This document shows, one piece after another, positions 33,087 to 42,793 of a DNA stretch of 64,000 nucleotides (its first letter is position 1; each line of letters starts with the position of its first letter). The notes under the pieces were generated by a model. That model did no database searches. It saw only the letters and a list, made by a program, of their open reading frames with translations, and was not told where the DNA came from. A program made the translations under genes and the position numbers. The DNA comes from Micromonospora sp. HM5-17 (GTDB lineage Bacteria; Actinomycetota; Actinomycetes; Mycobacteriales; Micromonosporaceae), in the NCBI RefSeq assembly GCF_003762835.1, contig NZ_RJWA01000009.1:124001-188000 (forward strand). The letters are read 5' to 3'.

Positions 33087-35618
33087 ATGTTCGAGCGGTT
33101 CACCGACCGAGCGCGGCGGGTTGTCGTCCTGGCTCAGGAAGAAGCCCGGATGCTCAACCACAACTACATCGGTACGGAGCACATCCTGCTGGGTCTCATC
33201 CACGAGGGTGAGGGCGTGGCGGCGAAGGCCCTGGAGAGCCTGGGTATCTCTCTGGAGGGCGTCCGCCAGCAGGTGGAGGAGATCATCGGCCAGGGTCAGC
33301 AGGCGCCGAGCGGGCATATCCCGTTCACCCCGCGGGCCAAGAAGGTGCTGGAGCTGTCCCTGCGGGAGGCGCTCCAGCTGGGCCACAACTACATCGGTAC
33401 GGAGCACATCCTGCTCGGCCTCATCCGGGAGGGCGAGGGCGTCGCGGCCCAGGTGCTGGTGAAGCTCGGCGCGGACCTCAACCGGGTCCGTCAGCAGGTG
33501 ATCCAGCTGCTCTCGGGCTACCAGGGCAAGGAGCCGGCGGCCGCCGGTACCGCGTCGGGCGAGTCCGCCCCGTCGACCAGCCTGGTGCTCGACCAGTTCG
33601 GTCGGAACCTGACCCAGGCGGCCCGGGAGGGCAAGCTCGACCCGGTCATCGGGCGCGAGAAGGAGATCGAGCGGGTGATGCAGGTGCTCTCCCGCCGGAC
33701 GAAGAACAACCCGGTCCTGATCGGCGAGCCCGGCGTCGGCAAGACCGCCGTCGTCGAGGGCCTCTCCCAGAAGATCATCAAGGGTGAGGTTCCGGAGACG
33801 CTCAAGGACAAGCAGCTCTACACGCTTGACCTGGGCGCCCTGGTCGCCGGCTCGCGGTACCGCGGTGACTTCGAGGAACGCCTGAAGAAGGTGCTCAAGG
33901 AGATTCGGACCCGGGGCGACATCATCCTGTTCATCGACGAGATCCACACCCTGGTCGGCGCGGGTGCCGCCGAGGGTGCGATCGACGCGGCGAGCATCCT
34001 CAAGCCGATGCTGGCCCGCGGCGAGCTGCAGACCATCGGCGCGACCACCCTCGACGAGTACCGCAAGTACCTGGAGAAGGACGCCGCCCTGGAGCGGCGG
34101 TTCCAGCCGATCCAGGTGGGTGAGCCGTCGCTGGCCCACACCATCGAGATCCTGAAGGGCCTGCGGGACCGTTACGAGGCGCACCACCGGGTGAGCATCA
34201 CCGACGCCGCGCTGGTGGCGGCGGCGACGCTGGCCGACCGGTACATCTCGGACCGGTTCCTGCCGGACAAGGCGATCGACCTGATCGACGAGGCCGGCGC
34301 CCGGATGCGGATCCGCCGGATGACCGCGCCGCCAGACCTGCGCGACTTCGACGAGCGGATCGCCCAGGTGCGTCGCGACAAGGAGTCCGCGATCGACGCG
34401 CAGGACTTCGAGCGCGCCGCCCAGCTGCGGGACAAGGAGAAGCAGCTCCTCGGCCAGAAGGCGCAGCGGGAGAAGGAGTGGAAGGCCGGTGACCTGGACG
34501 TCGTCAGCGAGGTCGACGACGAGCAGATCGCCGAGGTCCTCGCCAACTGGACCGGCATCCCGGTCTACAAGCTGACCGAGGAGGAGACCTCCCGGCTGCT
34601 CCGGATGGAGGACGAACTGCACAAGCGGGTCGTCGGCCAGGAGGACGCGGTCAAGGCGGTCTCGAAGGCCATCCGGCGTACCCGGGCGGGCCTGAAGGAC
34701 CCGAAGCGCCCGTCGGGCTCGTTCATCTTCGCCGGTCCCTCCGGCGTCGGTAAGACCGAGCTCTCCAAGGCGCTCGCGGAGTTCCTGTTCGGCAGCGAGG
34801 ACGCGCTGATCCAGCTCGACATGTCGGAGTTCCACGACCGGTACACGGTGTCCCGGCTCGTCGGCGCGCCTCCCGGCTACGTCGGCTACGACGAGGGTGG
34901 CCAGCTGACCGAGAAGGTGCGGCGCCGGCCGTTCTCCGTGGTCCTCTTCGACGAGATCGAGAAGGCCCACCCGGACGTGTTCAACACCCTGCTCCAGATC
35001 CTGGAGGACGGGCGGCTCACGGACGGCCAGGGTCGGATCGTCGACTTCAAGAACACGGTCATCATCCTGACCACCAACCTGGGTACCAGGGACGTGGCCA
35101 AGGCGGTGTCCATGGGCTTCCAGGCGTCGGAGGACAACGAGTCCAACTACGACCGGATGAAGCAGAAGGTCAACGACGAGCTGAGGCAGCACTTCCGGCC
35201 GGAGTTCCTGAACCGGATCGACGACACGATCGTGTTCCACCAGCTCAGCCAGGCCGAGATCCTGTCGATCGTGGACATCATGATCCAGCGGATCGAGACC
35301 CAGCTCAAGAACAAGGACATGGGCCTCGAGCTGACCGACAACGCCAAGAAGTACCTGGCGAAGAAGGGCTTCGACCCCGTGCTGGGCGCCCGGCCGCTGC
35401 GCCGGACCATCCAGCGCGACATCGAGGACAGTCTGTCGGAGCGGATCCTGTTCAACGAGTTGACCCCGGGCCAGATCGTGGTCGTGGACTGCGAGGGCGA
35501 CCCGGACAACATCGACAAGTCCCGCCTGGTGTTCCGCGGTGCGGACAAGCCGGTCGCGGTACCGGACGCGGTGCCGGCCGACCTCGGCGACACCGCCGCC
35601 GCGGGCGCGGACGAGTAG
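33087..35618 (+). CDS. clpC: ClpC-type AAA+ unfoldase (ATP-dependent protease subunit)
   Basis: Hexameric unfoldase that feeds substrates to ClpP. The 843-residue protein has two N-terminal repeats (beginning [19 protein letters not shown] and [19 protein letters not shown], each followed by [14 protein letters not shown]), AAA1 with Walker A GEPGVGKT (near 213) and Walker [10 protein letters not shown], a UVR segment (about 435-455, [15 protein letters not shown]), and AAA2 with GPSGVGKT (near 550) and [11 protein letters not shown]. The ATG at 33087 is chosen for GAGG just upstream and the family start [11 protein letters not shown]; an earlier ATG would add 17 odd residues. A long leader with a stress-type promoter precedes it. 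A strong palindrome follows. Confidence 0.97.
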   Translation: MFERFTDRARRVVVLAQEEARMLNHNYIGTEHILLGLIHEGEGVAAKALESLGISLEGVRQQVEEIIGQGQQAPSGHIPFTPRAKKVLELSLREALQLGHNYIGTEHILLGLIREGEGVAAQVLVKLGADLNRVRQQVIQLLSGYQGKEPAAAGTASGESAPSTSLVLDQFGRNLTQAAREGKLDPVIGREKEIERVMQVLSRRTKNNPVLIGEPGVGKTAVVEGLSQKIIKGEVPETLKDKQLYTLDLGALVAGSRYRGDFEERLKKVLKEIRTRGDIILFIDEIHTLVGAGAAEGAIDAASILKPMLARGELQTIGATTLDEYRKYLEKDAALERRFQPIQVGEPSLAHTIEILKGLRDRYEAHHRVSITDAALVAAATLADRYISDRFLPDKAIDLIDEAGARMRIRRMTAPPDLRDFDERIAQVRRDKESAIDAQDFERAAQLRDKEKQLLGQKAQREKEWKAGDLDVVSEVDDEQIAEVLANWTGIPVYKLTEEETSRLLRMEDELHKRVVGQEDAVKAVSKAIRRTRAGLKDPKRPSGSFIFAGPSGVGKTELSKALAEFLFGSEDALIQLDMSEFHDRYTVSRLVGAPPGYVGYDEGGQLTEKVRRRPFSVVLFDEIEKAHPDVFNTLLQILEDGRLTDGQGRIVDFKNTVIILTTNLGTRDVAKAVSMGFQASEDNESNYDRMKQKVNDELRQHFRPEFLNRIDDTIVFHQLSQAEILSIVDIMIQRIETQLKNKDMGLELTDNAKKYLAKKGFDPVLGARPLRRTIQRDIEDSLSERILFNELTPGQIVVVDCEGDPDNIDKSRLVFRGADKPVAVPDAVPADLGDTAAAGADE

Positions 35619-35633
35619 GAGGCAGGACGACCG

Positions 35634-35667
35634 GCGAGGCCCGGCGGCACGTGCCGCCGGGCCTCGC
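35634..35667. terminator. 34-bp perfect palindrome between convergent clpC and mutY
   Basis: GCGAGGCCCGGCGGCAC is followed at once by its exact reverse complement. It lies 16 bp after the clpC stop and 52 bp before the mutY stop, so it probably ends transcription from both sides. There is no T tract. Confidence 0.6.
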
Positions 35668-35718
35668 TGTGTCTGGGCCGTGGGGGGACCACCGTTCCCG
35701 CGCCGCGGCCGGGGACGG

Positions 35719-36636
35719 CTACAGCCGCAGGACGGGGCCGGTCCGGTCGCCGGCCAGCGCGTAGACATCGGCGGCGACGACCTGCACCAGACCGTCCTCG
35801 ACCAGGCCGGCCAGTGCCCGGGCCCGCTGCACGTCGTCCGCCCAGACCAGGTCCAGCCGTTCCCGCGGTACCGGGCCGGTGGCCTCGCGCAGCACCGCCA
35901 GCAGTCGACCCCGGACCTGCCGGTCCGTGCCGGCGTACCGCTGGGGCCGCCGGGTCGGCCCGGTCGGCGCCGGCCGGCCCGAGGCGCGCCAGGCACAGCG
36001 GTCGACCAGTGGGCAGTCGAGGCAACGCGGTGACCGGGCCGTGCAGACGAGCGCGCCGAGCTCCATGAAGGCGGCGCTGACCCGGGCCGCGACGGCGGGT
36101 TCCGCCGGAAGCAGTGCCTCGGTCGCCGCCAGGTCTGCCGGGCGGGTTGCCGGGCCCGCGTCGGGCTCACCCGCGACCGCCCGGGCCACCAGCCGGCGGA
36201 CGTTCGTGTCCACCACCGGGTGACGTTGCCCGAACGCGAACGCCGCCACCGCCCGCGCGGTGTAGCTGCCCACGCCGGGCAGCGCCAGCAACTGCTCCAG
36301 GTCGGCCGGGACCTCGCCGCCGTGCCGCTCCACCAGCGCCACCGCGCACTCGTGCAGCCGCAGCGCCCGCCGTGGATAGCCGAGCCGGCCCCACATCCGG
36401 ATCGCCTCCGCCGGGGCGTCGGCGGCCAGCGCGGCCGGCTCCGGCCAGCGGTCGAGCCAGGCCCGCCAGGCCGGGAGCACCCGGACCACCGGGGTCTGTT
36501 GCAGCATGACCTCGCTGACCAGGATCGGCCACGCCCCGATACCGGGCTCCCGCCACGGCAGGTCGCGGGCGTTCTCGTCGTACCACCGGAGGGCCAGGGC
36601 GGCGAGTTCGGTCTCTGACACGGCGTCCTCTGACAT
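35719..36636 (-). CDS. mutY: A/G-specific adenine DNA glycosylase
   Basis: Removes adenine paired with 8-oxoguanine. The 305-residue protein has the helix-hairpin-helix region LLALPGVGSYTARAVAAFAFGQRHPVVDTNVRRL (catalytic Asp in VVDTNV), VMLQQTPVVRVLPAW in the N-terminal half, and the iron-sulfur motif C-x6-C-x2-C-x5-C (CTARSPRCLDCPLVDRC). The C-terminal MutT-like domain of larger MutY proteins is reduced to a short basic tail, as in other actinobacteria. Start uncertain: ATG 36636, or GTG 36621 with GAGGA 4 nt upstream. Convergent with clpC. Confidence 0.95.
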   Translation of the reverse strand: MSEDAVSETELAALALRWYDENARDLPWREPGIGAWPILVSEVMLQQTPVVRVLPAWRAWLDRWPEPAALAADAPAEAIRMWGRLGYPRRALRLHECAVALVERHGGEVPADLEQLLALPGVGSYTARAVAAFAFGQRHPVVDTNVRRLVARAVAGEPDAGPATRPADLAATEALLPAEPAVAARVSAAFMELGALVCTARSPRCLDCPLVDRCAWRASGRPAPTGPTRRPQRYAGTDRQVRGRLLAVLREATGPVPRERLDLVWADDVQRARALAGLVEDGLVQVVAADVYALAGDRTGPVLRL

Positions 36637-36783
36637 GGCGTTGTCGATCCTGTCATGCCGGCATCCACCCGGTGCGGTCCGGCCCGCTGCCGAGCCGGTT
36701 CCAGGGCGGCGTCCGGCGGGTGCCGGTGTCCCGCAGCGTGGGCGGGGTGTCGGGTCGGGCCGAGGGGGCTGGCCCGGATCAGG

Positions 36784-36789
36784 CAGACT
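36784..36789 (+). promoter_or_regulatory. -10-like box of leaderless ACT-domain gene
   Basis: CAGACT is followed by GCCCGG and the ATG at 36796, the 6-nt spacing seen for other leaderless genes here. Confidence 0.35.
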
Positions 36790-36795
36790 GCCCGG

Positions 36796-37308
36796 ATGAA
36801 CGAGCTGGCGATCACCGTCATCGGCCCGGACCGTCCCGGCATCGTGGCCGACGTCGCGGAGGCACTCGCCCGGGTCGGTGCCAACCTCACGGACTCGACC
36901 ATGACCCGGCTCCGCGGCCACTTCGCGATGACCCTGATCTGCGCCGGACCGTCCGCCGACCAGGCGGAGGCGGCGCTCGCGCCGGTCGTCGCCGACGGCC
37001 CCCTCGTGGCGACCGTACGGCAGGTCGGGGCGGAGGCGGTGCGGACGTCGGTCGGCGAGCCGTACCTGATGGCCGTGCACGGCGCGGACCGGCTCGGCAT
37101 CGTCGCCGCCCTGACCCGGGTTCTGGCCGAGGCGGGCGGCAACATCACCGACCTGAGCACCCGGCTCACCGGACAGCTCTACGTGCTGCTGGCCGAGGTG
37201 GAGCTGCCGCCGGGTGCCGCCGACGGGCTGGCCGAGCGGCTCAGTGCGGTGGCCGCCAGCCTTGACGTCGAGGTCAGCCTGCGCCGAGCCGAGTCGGATC
37301 TGCTTTGA
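36796..37308 (+). CDS. Double ACT-domain protein (GcvR-like)
   Basis: A 170-residue protein with two ACT domains in tandem: the first begins MNELAITVIGPDRPGIVADVAEALARVGAN, the second PYLMAVHGADRLGIVAALTRVLAEAGGNITDLSTRL (from about 91). This matches the glycine cleavage repressor-like (GcvR) family, small regulators that bind amino acids. There is no DNA-binding domain, so it probably acts through a partner or as a sensor. The stop overlaps the def start by 1 bp (TGATG), so it is cotranscribed with def. What it senses cannot be read from sequence. Confidence 0.85.
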   Translation: MNELAITVIGPDRPGIVADVAEALARVGANLTDSTMTRLRGHFAMTLICAGPSADQAEAALAPVVADGPLVATVRQVGAEAVRTSVGEPYLMAVHGADRLGIVAALTRVLAEAGGNITDLSTRLTGQLYVLLAEVELPPGAADGLAERLSAVAASLDVEVSLRRAESDLL

Positions 37309-37886
37309 TGGCGGACGAGTCTGACATGGCGGTCGAGGTCTCCGGTCTGGGCGACTGGACACCGGAGGTGCTGGGCGAGCCTGGCCGGGTACGCCCCGTG
37401 GTCACCGCGCCGGCCACCGTGCTGAGCCGTCCCGGCGAGACCGTCGACCCGCTCGCCCCCGACGTCGTACGCCTCGCCGCCGACCTGATCGCGACCATGC
37501 GGGTCTCGCCCGGTTGCGTCGGGCTGGCCGCGCCGCAGATCGGTGTCGGGGCCCGAGTCTTCGCGGTCGACGTGACCGGGCATCCGAAGACCGTCACCTC
37601 ACACGGCACCTTCGTGCTCTGCAACGCGGAGGTCGTCGAGGCGAGCCGGTGGCGGTTGGGCCGGGAGGGGTGCATGTCGGTGCCGGACCTCACGGGGGAC
37701 GTCAAGCGGGCCGGCCGGGTCGTCGTCCGCGGAACGCTGCCGGGGACCGGCGCCGAGGTGCGGTTGACGACCGACGCCTTCGAGGCCCGGGCGCTGCAAC
37801 ACGAGATCGACCACTGCGCCGGCCTGCTCTTCCTCGACCGGGTGGCCGGGGCACACGCCGTCTACCCGCGCAAGGTCTATCTCTGA
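37308..37886 (+). CDS. def: Peptide deformylase
   Basis: Removes the formyl group from the N-terminal methionine of new proteins. The 192-residue metalloenzyme shows motif 1 GLAAPQIG (near 71), motif 2 EGCMSVP (metal-binding Cys; the usual form is EGCLS) and motif 3 QHEIDHCAGLLF (two His and catalytic Glu). The ATG overlaps the preceding stop by 1 bp; the ACT gene and def are one unit. An N-terminal extension of about 30 residues precedes the conserved core. Length and motifs are those of an active type I/III actinobacterial deformylase. Confidence 0.95.
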   Translation: MADESDMAVEVSGLGDWTPEVLGEPGRVRPVVTAPATVLSRPGETVDPLAPDVVRLAADLIATMRVSPGCVGLAAPQIGVGARVFAVDVTGHPKTVTSHGTFVLCNAEVVEASRWRLGREGCMSVPDLTGDVKRAGRVVVRGTLPGTGAEVRLTTDAFEARALQHEIDHCAGLLFLDRVAGAHAVYPRKVYL

Positions 37887-37937
37887 CGAGCGGCGGGTCC
37901 GGTCACCGGGCGGCGGCCCGCGGTGCCCGTCGGCCGG

Positions 37938-38036
37938 TCGGTGCCAGGGGCGCCGTGCTTGGTCGGCGGGTCAGTTTCCGGGCACTCCGTGGTTCGTTGG
38001 CGGTCGGTTTCAGGGCGCTCGTGGTTCGTCGGCGCG
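37938..38036 (+). repeat. Three imperfect 33-bp tandem repeats
   Basis: Units at 37938-37970, 37971-38003 and 38004-38036. Units 2 and 3 share CGTGGTTCGT-type cores and all three begin TC[AG]GT and end GGCGG/GGCGCG. They fill the spacer between def and the next gene. Confidence 0.55.
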
Positions 38037-38079
38037 TCGCGGGGATCGACGGTGCGGCGACCGATACGGTGAGGACATT

Positions 38080-38814
38080 ATGCGTCTGACGGTTGGCCCC
38101 CTACCGCCCGCCGTGTACTGGCGGCGGCGTGCCGTCGTGCTCGGTGTCGTGCTGCTGTTCGTGGTCGTGTTGATCTATTCCTGCACGGGTCCGGGCGAGA
38201 CGGACGAGACCGGCCGAGGCGCGGGTGATCCGACCCCGGGTTCGACCCTGCTGACCCCGGAGTCGGGCGCGCCGGCCACGGGCGTACCCGAGTCAGGCGC
38301 ACCGACGCCGGAACCGTCCGACCCCGCGGCCGGTGACGAGGCGGCGCCCCCGGTCGCACCTGTCGGCGGGTCGACCGGCGGTGGGCAGCAACTGCCGGAG
38401 CCGCCGCCACCGGTCGAGAACGAGTGCACCGACGAGGAGATGTCGGTGATTCCGGTGCCCTCGCAGACCTCGGCGCAGCGGGGCGAGCCGATCGTGCTAC
38501 GGCTGCGGATCAGGAACGTGTCGGACCGGACGTGCAACCGGGACGTCGGCGCCGACCTCCAGGAGCTGTACATCAAGTCCGGGGCCAACAAGGTCTGGTC
38601 CTCGGACTCCTGCAGCACGATCCGAAACAACAACGTCAAGCCCTTCCCGCCGAACCACGAGGAGGAGTACACGGTCTCCTGGAACGGCCGGAAGAGTTCC
38701 CGGTGCACCAACGGCGTGGCCGCCGGTCCCTTCCCGGACCCCGGCACCTACCAGCTCTTCGGCCGGCTCGGCAACAAACACAGCGACCCGGTGCGGATCA
38801 CCATCACCAACTGA
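38080..38814 (+). CDS. Secreted or lipid-anchored protein of unknown function
   Basis: A 244-residue protein: basic N terminus, hydrophobic segment (about 18-34) ending in IYSC (a possible lipobox with Cys35), a Pro/Gly/Glu/Ser-rich linker (38-115) and a C-terminal extracellular domain of about 125 residues with six cysteines, looking like an immunoglobulin-like beta sandwich (IVLRLRIRNVSDRTC... PVRITITN). GAGGA lies 4 nt before the ATG. I recognise a general actinobacterial secreted-domain type but no named family. It follows def after 193 bp containing the tandem repeats, and is convergent with disA. Confidence 0.7.
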   Translation: MRLTVGPLPPAVYWRRRAVVLGVVLLFVVVLIYSCTGPGETDETGRGAGDPTPGSTLLTPESGAPATGVPESGAPTPEPSDPAAGDEAAPPVAPVGGSTGGGQQLPEPPPPVENECTDEEMSVIPVPSQTSAQRGEPIVLRLRIRNVSDRTCNRDVGADLQELYIKSGANKVWSSDSCSTIRNNNVKPFPPNHEEEYTVSWNGRKSSRCTNGVAAGPFPDPGTYQLFGRLGNKHSDPVRITITN

Positions 38815-38965
38815 GCATCCACTGATCTCGGCCCGACGCTGACGCTAACCGCCGGGACTCGATCCCGGACCGTCGAGGACGTCCGGCGGCCGCGTGTTGG
38901 TCCCGGAGGTCCGGAAACCGGCCCGGCGGCCGACGCGGTGGGCGCCGGGCCGACGCCCGGAGGGG

Positions 38966-40150
38966 TCAGACGTACCGCTCCAGGATGGACGCCTCGGCGA
39001 GTCGGGAGAGGCCCTCACGGACGCTCCGGGCCCGGGTGTCGCCGACGCCCTCCACGGCCTGAAGATCCTCGACGGTGGCGCCGAGCAGCCGCTGGAGGCT
39101 GCCGAAGTGGTCGACCAGCCGGTCGATGACCAGGCCGGGGAGGCGAGGGACCTTGGCGAGCAGCCGGAACCCCCGCGGGCTCACCGCGGCGTCGAGCGCG
39201 TCGGAGGCGCCCGGGTAGCCGATCGCCTTGGCGACGGCGACCAGGTCGATCAGCTCGGTCGCGGAGAGGAGGTCCAGTTCGACCAGGGCCTCGTCGAGGG
39301 TACGGGCCTTCCGGCCACTCGGCAGGTAGTCCCGGATCACCAGCGTGCGGTCGGCGTCCACCCCGGCCATCAGCTCGTCGAGCTGGAGCGCGAGGAGCCG
39401 GCCGTCGGTGCCGAGCTCCACCACGTACCCGGCGATCTCGTCGGCTATCCGGCGGACCATCTCCAACCGCTGCACCACGGCCACGGCGTCCCGGACCGTG
39501 ACCAGGTCCTCGATCTCCAGGGCGGAGAGCGTGCCGGACACCTCGTCCAACCGGAGCTTGTAACGCTCGAGCGTGGCCAGCGCCTGGTTGGCGCGGGAGA
39601 GGATCGCGGCCGAGTCGTCCAGCACGTGGCGCTGGCCGTTGACGTAGAGACTGATGATCCGCATGGACTGGCTGACCGAGATCACCGGGAAGCCGGTCTG
39701 CCGGGCGACCCGCTCGGCCGTCCGGTGCCGGGTGCCGGACTCCTCGGTGGGGATCGACGGGTCAGGCATCAGGTGCACGGCGGCACGGACGATCCGGGTG
39801 CCGTCGCTGGAGAGCACCACCGCGCCGTCCATCTTGCACAGTTCGCGGATCCGGGTCGCGGAGAACTCGACGTCGAGGGGGAACCCACCGGTGCAGATGC
39901 TCTCGACGGTCTTGTCGTAGCCGAGCACGATCAGGGCGCCGGTCCGGCCCCGTAGGATCCGTTCGAGCCCGTCGCGGAGCGCCGTACCCGGCGCCATCAG
40001 CGCGAGGTTGGCCCGCAACGGATCTCCGGTCGGTCCTCCGCCGCTCATGCTCACGCCGGCGCTGACGGTACGCGCCGCGGAGCCGACAGTGCTGCTGCGG
40101 GCAGGCGAAGCCGCGCTAGCGGTTCGGTTCGCGTCGCGGTCGATCGGCAC
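38966..40150 (-). CDS. disA: DNA integrity scanning diadenylate cyclase
   Basis: Octameric enzyme that makes cyclic di-AMP from ATP and stops on branched DNA. The 394-residue protein has the catalytic DAC motifs [10 protein letters not shown] and [15 protein letters not shown] (near 107-150), a helical spine (about 180-300) and a C-terminal helix-hairpin-helix ([19 protein letters not shown]). The N-terminal 35 residues before the domain are Ala/Ser-rich and extra. The GTG start lies 6 nt after TAGAAT on the minus strand, so it is probably leaderless. It lies directly downstream of radA, the usual partner. Confidence 0.97.
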   Translation of the reverse strand: MPIDRDANRTASAASPARSSTVGSAARTVSAGVSMSGGGPTGDPLRANLALMAPGTALRDGLERILRGRTGALIVLGYDKTVESICTGGFPLDVEFSATRIRELCKMDGAVVLSSDGTRIVRAAVHLMPDPSIPTEESGTRHRTAERVARQTGFPVISVSQSMRIISLYVNGQRHVLDDSAAILSRANQALATLERYKLRLDEVSGTLSALEIEDLVTVRDAVAVVQRLEMVRRIADEIAGYVVELGTDGRLLALQLDELMAGVDADRTLVIRDYLPSGRKARTLDEALVELDLLSATELIDLVAVAKAIGYPGASDALDAAVSPRGFRLLAKVPRLPGLVIDRLVDHFGSLQRLLGATVEDLQAVEGVGDTRARSVREGLSRLAEASILERYV

Positions 40151-40156
40151 TCGGAC

Positions 40157-40162
40157 ATTCTA
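40157..40162 (-). promoter_or_regulatory. -10 box of leaderless disA
   Basis: On the minus strand TAGAAT is followed by GTCCGA and the GTG start at 40150. Confidence 0.55.
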
Positions 40163-40386
40163 CGGACCGCCCTGCGTTGGGTGCTGTCGCGGTTACTGTG
40201 ACGTGCCACTGTGCCGGCATCCTCCCGTTGCGGTACGCCCTCGGCGGCTCGTGTGAGCTCGGCGGGATGTGTCCAGTCTGTACTTGATCGCGGGTCTTGC
40301 CGGGGCTTGTGCCCCGCTGGGGCCGGGACCGTGTGCGGCGTGTGCATGGTACGACGGGCAGTCGTGCACCTGAAGTGACTGTACGG

Positions 40387-41829
40387 CTACTCAGCAGATA
40401 CCCGGGCCACGCACTGCAGCGCCGATCGTACGTCGGTGACTTCCATCACTCGCATGTTTTCCGGCGTCACCCCGCTGCTTTCGGGGCCGCAACCGGCCGG
40501 GACCAGCGCGTACCGGAAGCCGAGCCGGGCCGCCTCCGCGAGACGCCGGGGCACCGCGGACACCCGGCGTACCTCGCCGGTGAGCCCCACCTCGCCGATC
40601 GCCACCAGGTCGGGGGCGATGGCCAGATTCAGCCCGCCGGAGGCCACCGCGAGCGCCATCGCCAGGTCGGCGGCCGGCTCGACCACCCGGATCCCGCCGA
40701 CGGTGGCCGCGAAGACCTCCCGGTCGTGCAGGGTCAGGCGCTCGGTCCGCCGCTGCAGCACGGCGAGGACCATCGCCAACCGGGCGCTGTCGAGCCCGGA
40801 GACGGTCCGTCGGGGCGAGCCGGCGACGGTGGCGCCGATCAGCGCCTGCACCTCGGTGACCAGCGCCCGCCGCCCCTCCATCGCCACCGTGACGCACGTC
40901 CCGGGGACCGGGTCGGCGGACCGGGTCAGGAAGAGCCCGGACGGGTCCGCGAGGCTGGTGATCCCGCCCTCGTGCATCTCGAAGCAGCCGACCTCGTCAG
41001 CGGTGCCGAACCGGTTCTTCACGCCCCGGACCATCCGCAACGACGAGTGCTTGTCGCCCTCGAAGTGAAGTACCACGTCGACCAGGTGCTCCAGCACCCG
41101 CGGACCGGCGACCTGGCCGTCCTTGGTGACGTGTCCCACCAGCACCGTCGCGATGCCCCGTTCCTTGGCGACCGAGACCAGCGCCGCGGTGACCGCCCGA
41201 ACCTGGGTGACCCCGCCGGGCACCCCCTCGGCGCCGGCGATGGAGACCGTCTGCACGGAGTCGAGCACCAGCAGGCCCGGCTTGACCGCGTCCAGGTGGC
41301 CGAGGACGGCACCAAGATCGTTCTCGGCGGCCAGGTAGAGCCGCTCGTGCAGGGTTCCCATCCGCTCGGCCCGGAGCCGGACCTGGCTCACCGACTCCTC
41401 GCCGCTGACCACGAGCGACGGGGAGCCGGCATTGGCGGCCCACTGCTGGGCGACGTCGAGGAGCAGGGTGGACTTGCCGACCCCCGGCTCCCCGGCGAGC
41501 AGCACCACCGCGCCGGGGACCAGGCCCCCGCCAAGCACCCGGTCCAGCTCGGGAACGCCGGTCGGCCGGGCCCGGGCCGGAGCGGCGCTGATCGTGGCGA
41601 TCGGGCGGGCCGGCTCGGCCGGGGTGCGGGAACTCACCACCCGGCCAGAGACGGTCGGACCGGTCAGGGTGGACTCGACGACGGAGCCCCACTCACCGCA
41701 CTCCGGGCAGCGTCCCACCCATTTCGGCGGCTGGTGGCCGCAGGCGTCGCACTCGTAGCTGGGCCGCGGGTCGCGGGCGGTGGTCCGGCCGCGCCCGACG
41801 GCGGCACGGGAGGTCGCTCGGCTGGTCAC
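40387..41829 (-). CDS. radA: DNA repair protein RadA
   Basis: RecA-like ATPase that drives branch migration in recombination. The 480-residue protein has the N-terminal C4 zinc finger (Cys27, 30, 41, 44), Walker A GEPGVGKST (113-121), the RadA-specific KNRFG motif (RGVKNRFGTADEVG) and a C-terminal Lon-like domain (from about 300). The GTG start lies 6 nt after TAGCGT on the minus strand, so it is probably leaderless. disA follows 236 bp downstream with its own promoter. RadA restrains DisA activity in Bacillus, so the linkage is meaningful. Confidence 0.97.
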   Translation of the reverse strand: MTSRATSRAAVGRGRTTARDPRPSYECDACGHQPPKWVGRCPECGEWGSVVESTLTGPTVSGRVVSSRTPAEPARPIATISAAPARARPTGVPELDRVLGGGLVPGAVVLLAGEPGVGKSTLLLDVAQQWAANAGSPSLVVSGEESVSQVRLRAERMGTLHERLYLAAENDLGAVLGHLDAVKPGLLVLDSVQTVSIAGAEGVPGGVTQVRAVTAALVSVAKERGIATVLVGHVTKDGQVAGPRVLEHLVDVVLHFEGDKHSSLRMVRGVKNRFGTADEVGCFEMHEGGITSLADPSGLFLTRSADPVPGTCVTVAMEGRRALVTEVQALIGATVAGSPRRTVSGLDSARLAMVLAVLQRRTERLTLHDREVFAATVGGIRVVEPAADLAMALAVASGGLNLAIAPDLVAIGEVGLTGEVRRVSAVPRRLAEAARLGFRYALVPAGCGPESSGVTPENMRVMEVTDVRSALQCVARVSAE

Positions 41830-41835
41830 CCCAGC

Positions 41836-41841
41836 ACGCTA
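41836..41841 (-). promoter_or_regulatory. -10 box of leaderless radA
   Basis: On the minus strand TAGCGT is followed by GCTGGG and the GTG start at 41829. Confidence 0.5.
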
Positions 41842-41909
41842 ACGAACCCGTACGACGGAACGCGCCCTGCCCCGGGGGCCGGGACAGGGCGCCACGGATC
41901 GGGCCCGGG

Positions 41910-42638
41910 TCACTCGTGGGCGGCGCCGCCCTCCTCCTCGACCACCGGGGTCGCGACCGGGGCCGGCGACAGCGGCACCGCGACCGGGGCCGGGGTGTCG
42001 ACCCGGGTGCCACCGAAGTCGAAGGTCATCGGCACCGACTCGCCCGGAGGCAGTGCGGCGGCGAGACCGTTGAGCTGAAGCCAGGTGCCGGTCGCCCTGC
42101 TCAGGACGACGAAGCCTCGCGCCGGGATCTGGATCTCCGCCGGCACCTCGGGCGCCGCGGTCGGGGACGGCGCCGCCGACGGCGAGCCGCCCGAGGACGG
42201 GCTGCCGGCGGCCTCGGGCGGGGTGGCCGACGGCGAGCCGCCCAGGCTCGGGCTCTCCACCCCGGTGGGGGTCGGCGTCGGGCCGGCCGTGGTCGGCGAG
42301 GGGCTGGCCGCGGCGGCGTTGGTCAGCACGACGATGCGGGCGGCGCTGCTGCTGACCCGGACCGTCACCGCCCGGTCGGAGTCGTTGTAGAGGGCGACGC
42401 TCAGCGGGGCGTTGCCGCCTGCCGGGTAGCCGGTGGTGTCCAGGTAGTCGATCGAGAGATTCCGGATCTTGAAGGAGCCGTCCGCCGAATCCGCGTTGAC
42501 CCCCACGCTGGTGGGGATCCGCAGGCTGGTCTCGGCGTAATGGCCGGCGCCGCATCCGGAGAGCAGCAGGGTGGTGACGGCCGCCGTACCGGCCAGCACC
42601 GCCGTGGCGCGCCAAGCCCTCCTGATCGACCCCGTCAC
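41910..42638 (-). CDS. Lipoprotein of unknown function (Pro/Ser/Thr-rich insertion)
   Basis: A 242-residue predicted lipoprotein: signal peptide with lipobox LSGC (Cys29), a beta-rich domain (about 35-95, TSLRIPTSVGVNADSADGSF...), a Pro/Ser/Thr/Ala-rich linker (about 100-160) and a second beta-rich segment before a final Pro/Glu-rich tail. The fold suggests a relative of the copper chaperone-like DUF461 lipoproteins, but the metal-binding Met/His residues are absent, so I do not assign that role. GAGGAGGA lies 3 nt before the GTG at 42638; the frame extends upstream without a site. It precedes radA on the same strand. Confidence 0.75.
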   Translation of the reverse strand: MTGSIRRAWRATAVLAGTAAVTTLLLSGCGAGHYAETSLRIPTSVGVNADSADGSFKIRNLSIDYLDTTGYPAGGNAPLSVALYNDSDRAVTVRVSSSAARIVVLTNAAAASPSPTTAGPTPTPTGVESPSLGGSPSATPPEAAGSPSSGGSPSAAPSPTAAPEVPAEIQIPARGFVVLSRATGTWLQLNGLAAALPPGESVPMTFDFGGTRVDTPAPVAVPLSPAPVATPVVEEEGGAAHE

Positions 42639-42793
42639 TGCTCCTCCTCGTTGCGCTCTGGTCGCGTGTCGCGGTCGCCGGCGGCGACGCGTCCTCGGCA
42701 CGCGTTCGACACCTGCCCGGACAGGCTCCAGGGTAGTGGGCGGTGATCGGCTGCCGTACGCGGACCCGGTATCCCGGTCCGCCACGGCACCGG

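Noticed and set aside
32571-37169. A 1532-codon minus-strand open frame covering clpC.
   Set aside because: It is antisense to clpC and joins parts of several genes; no domain in it.
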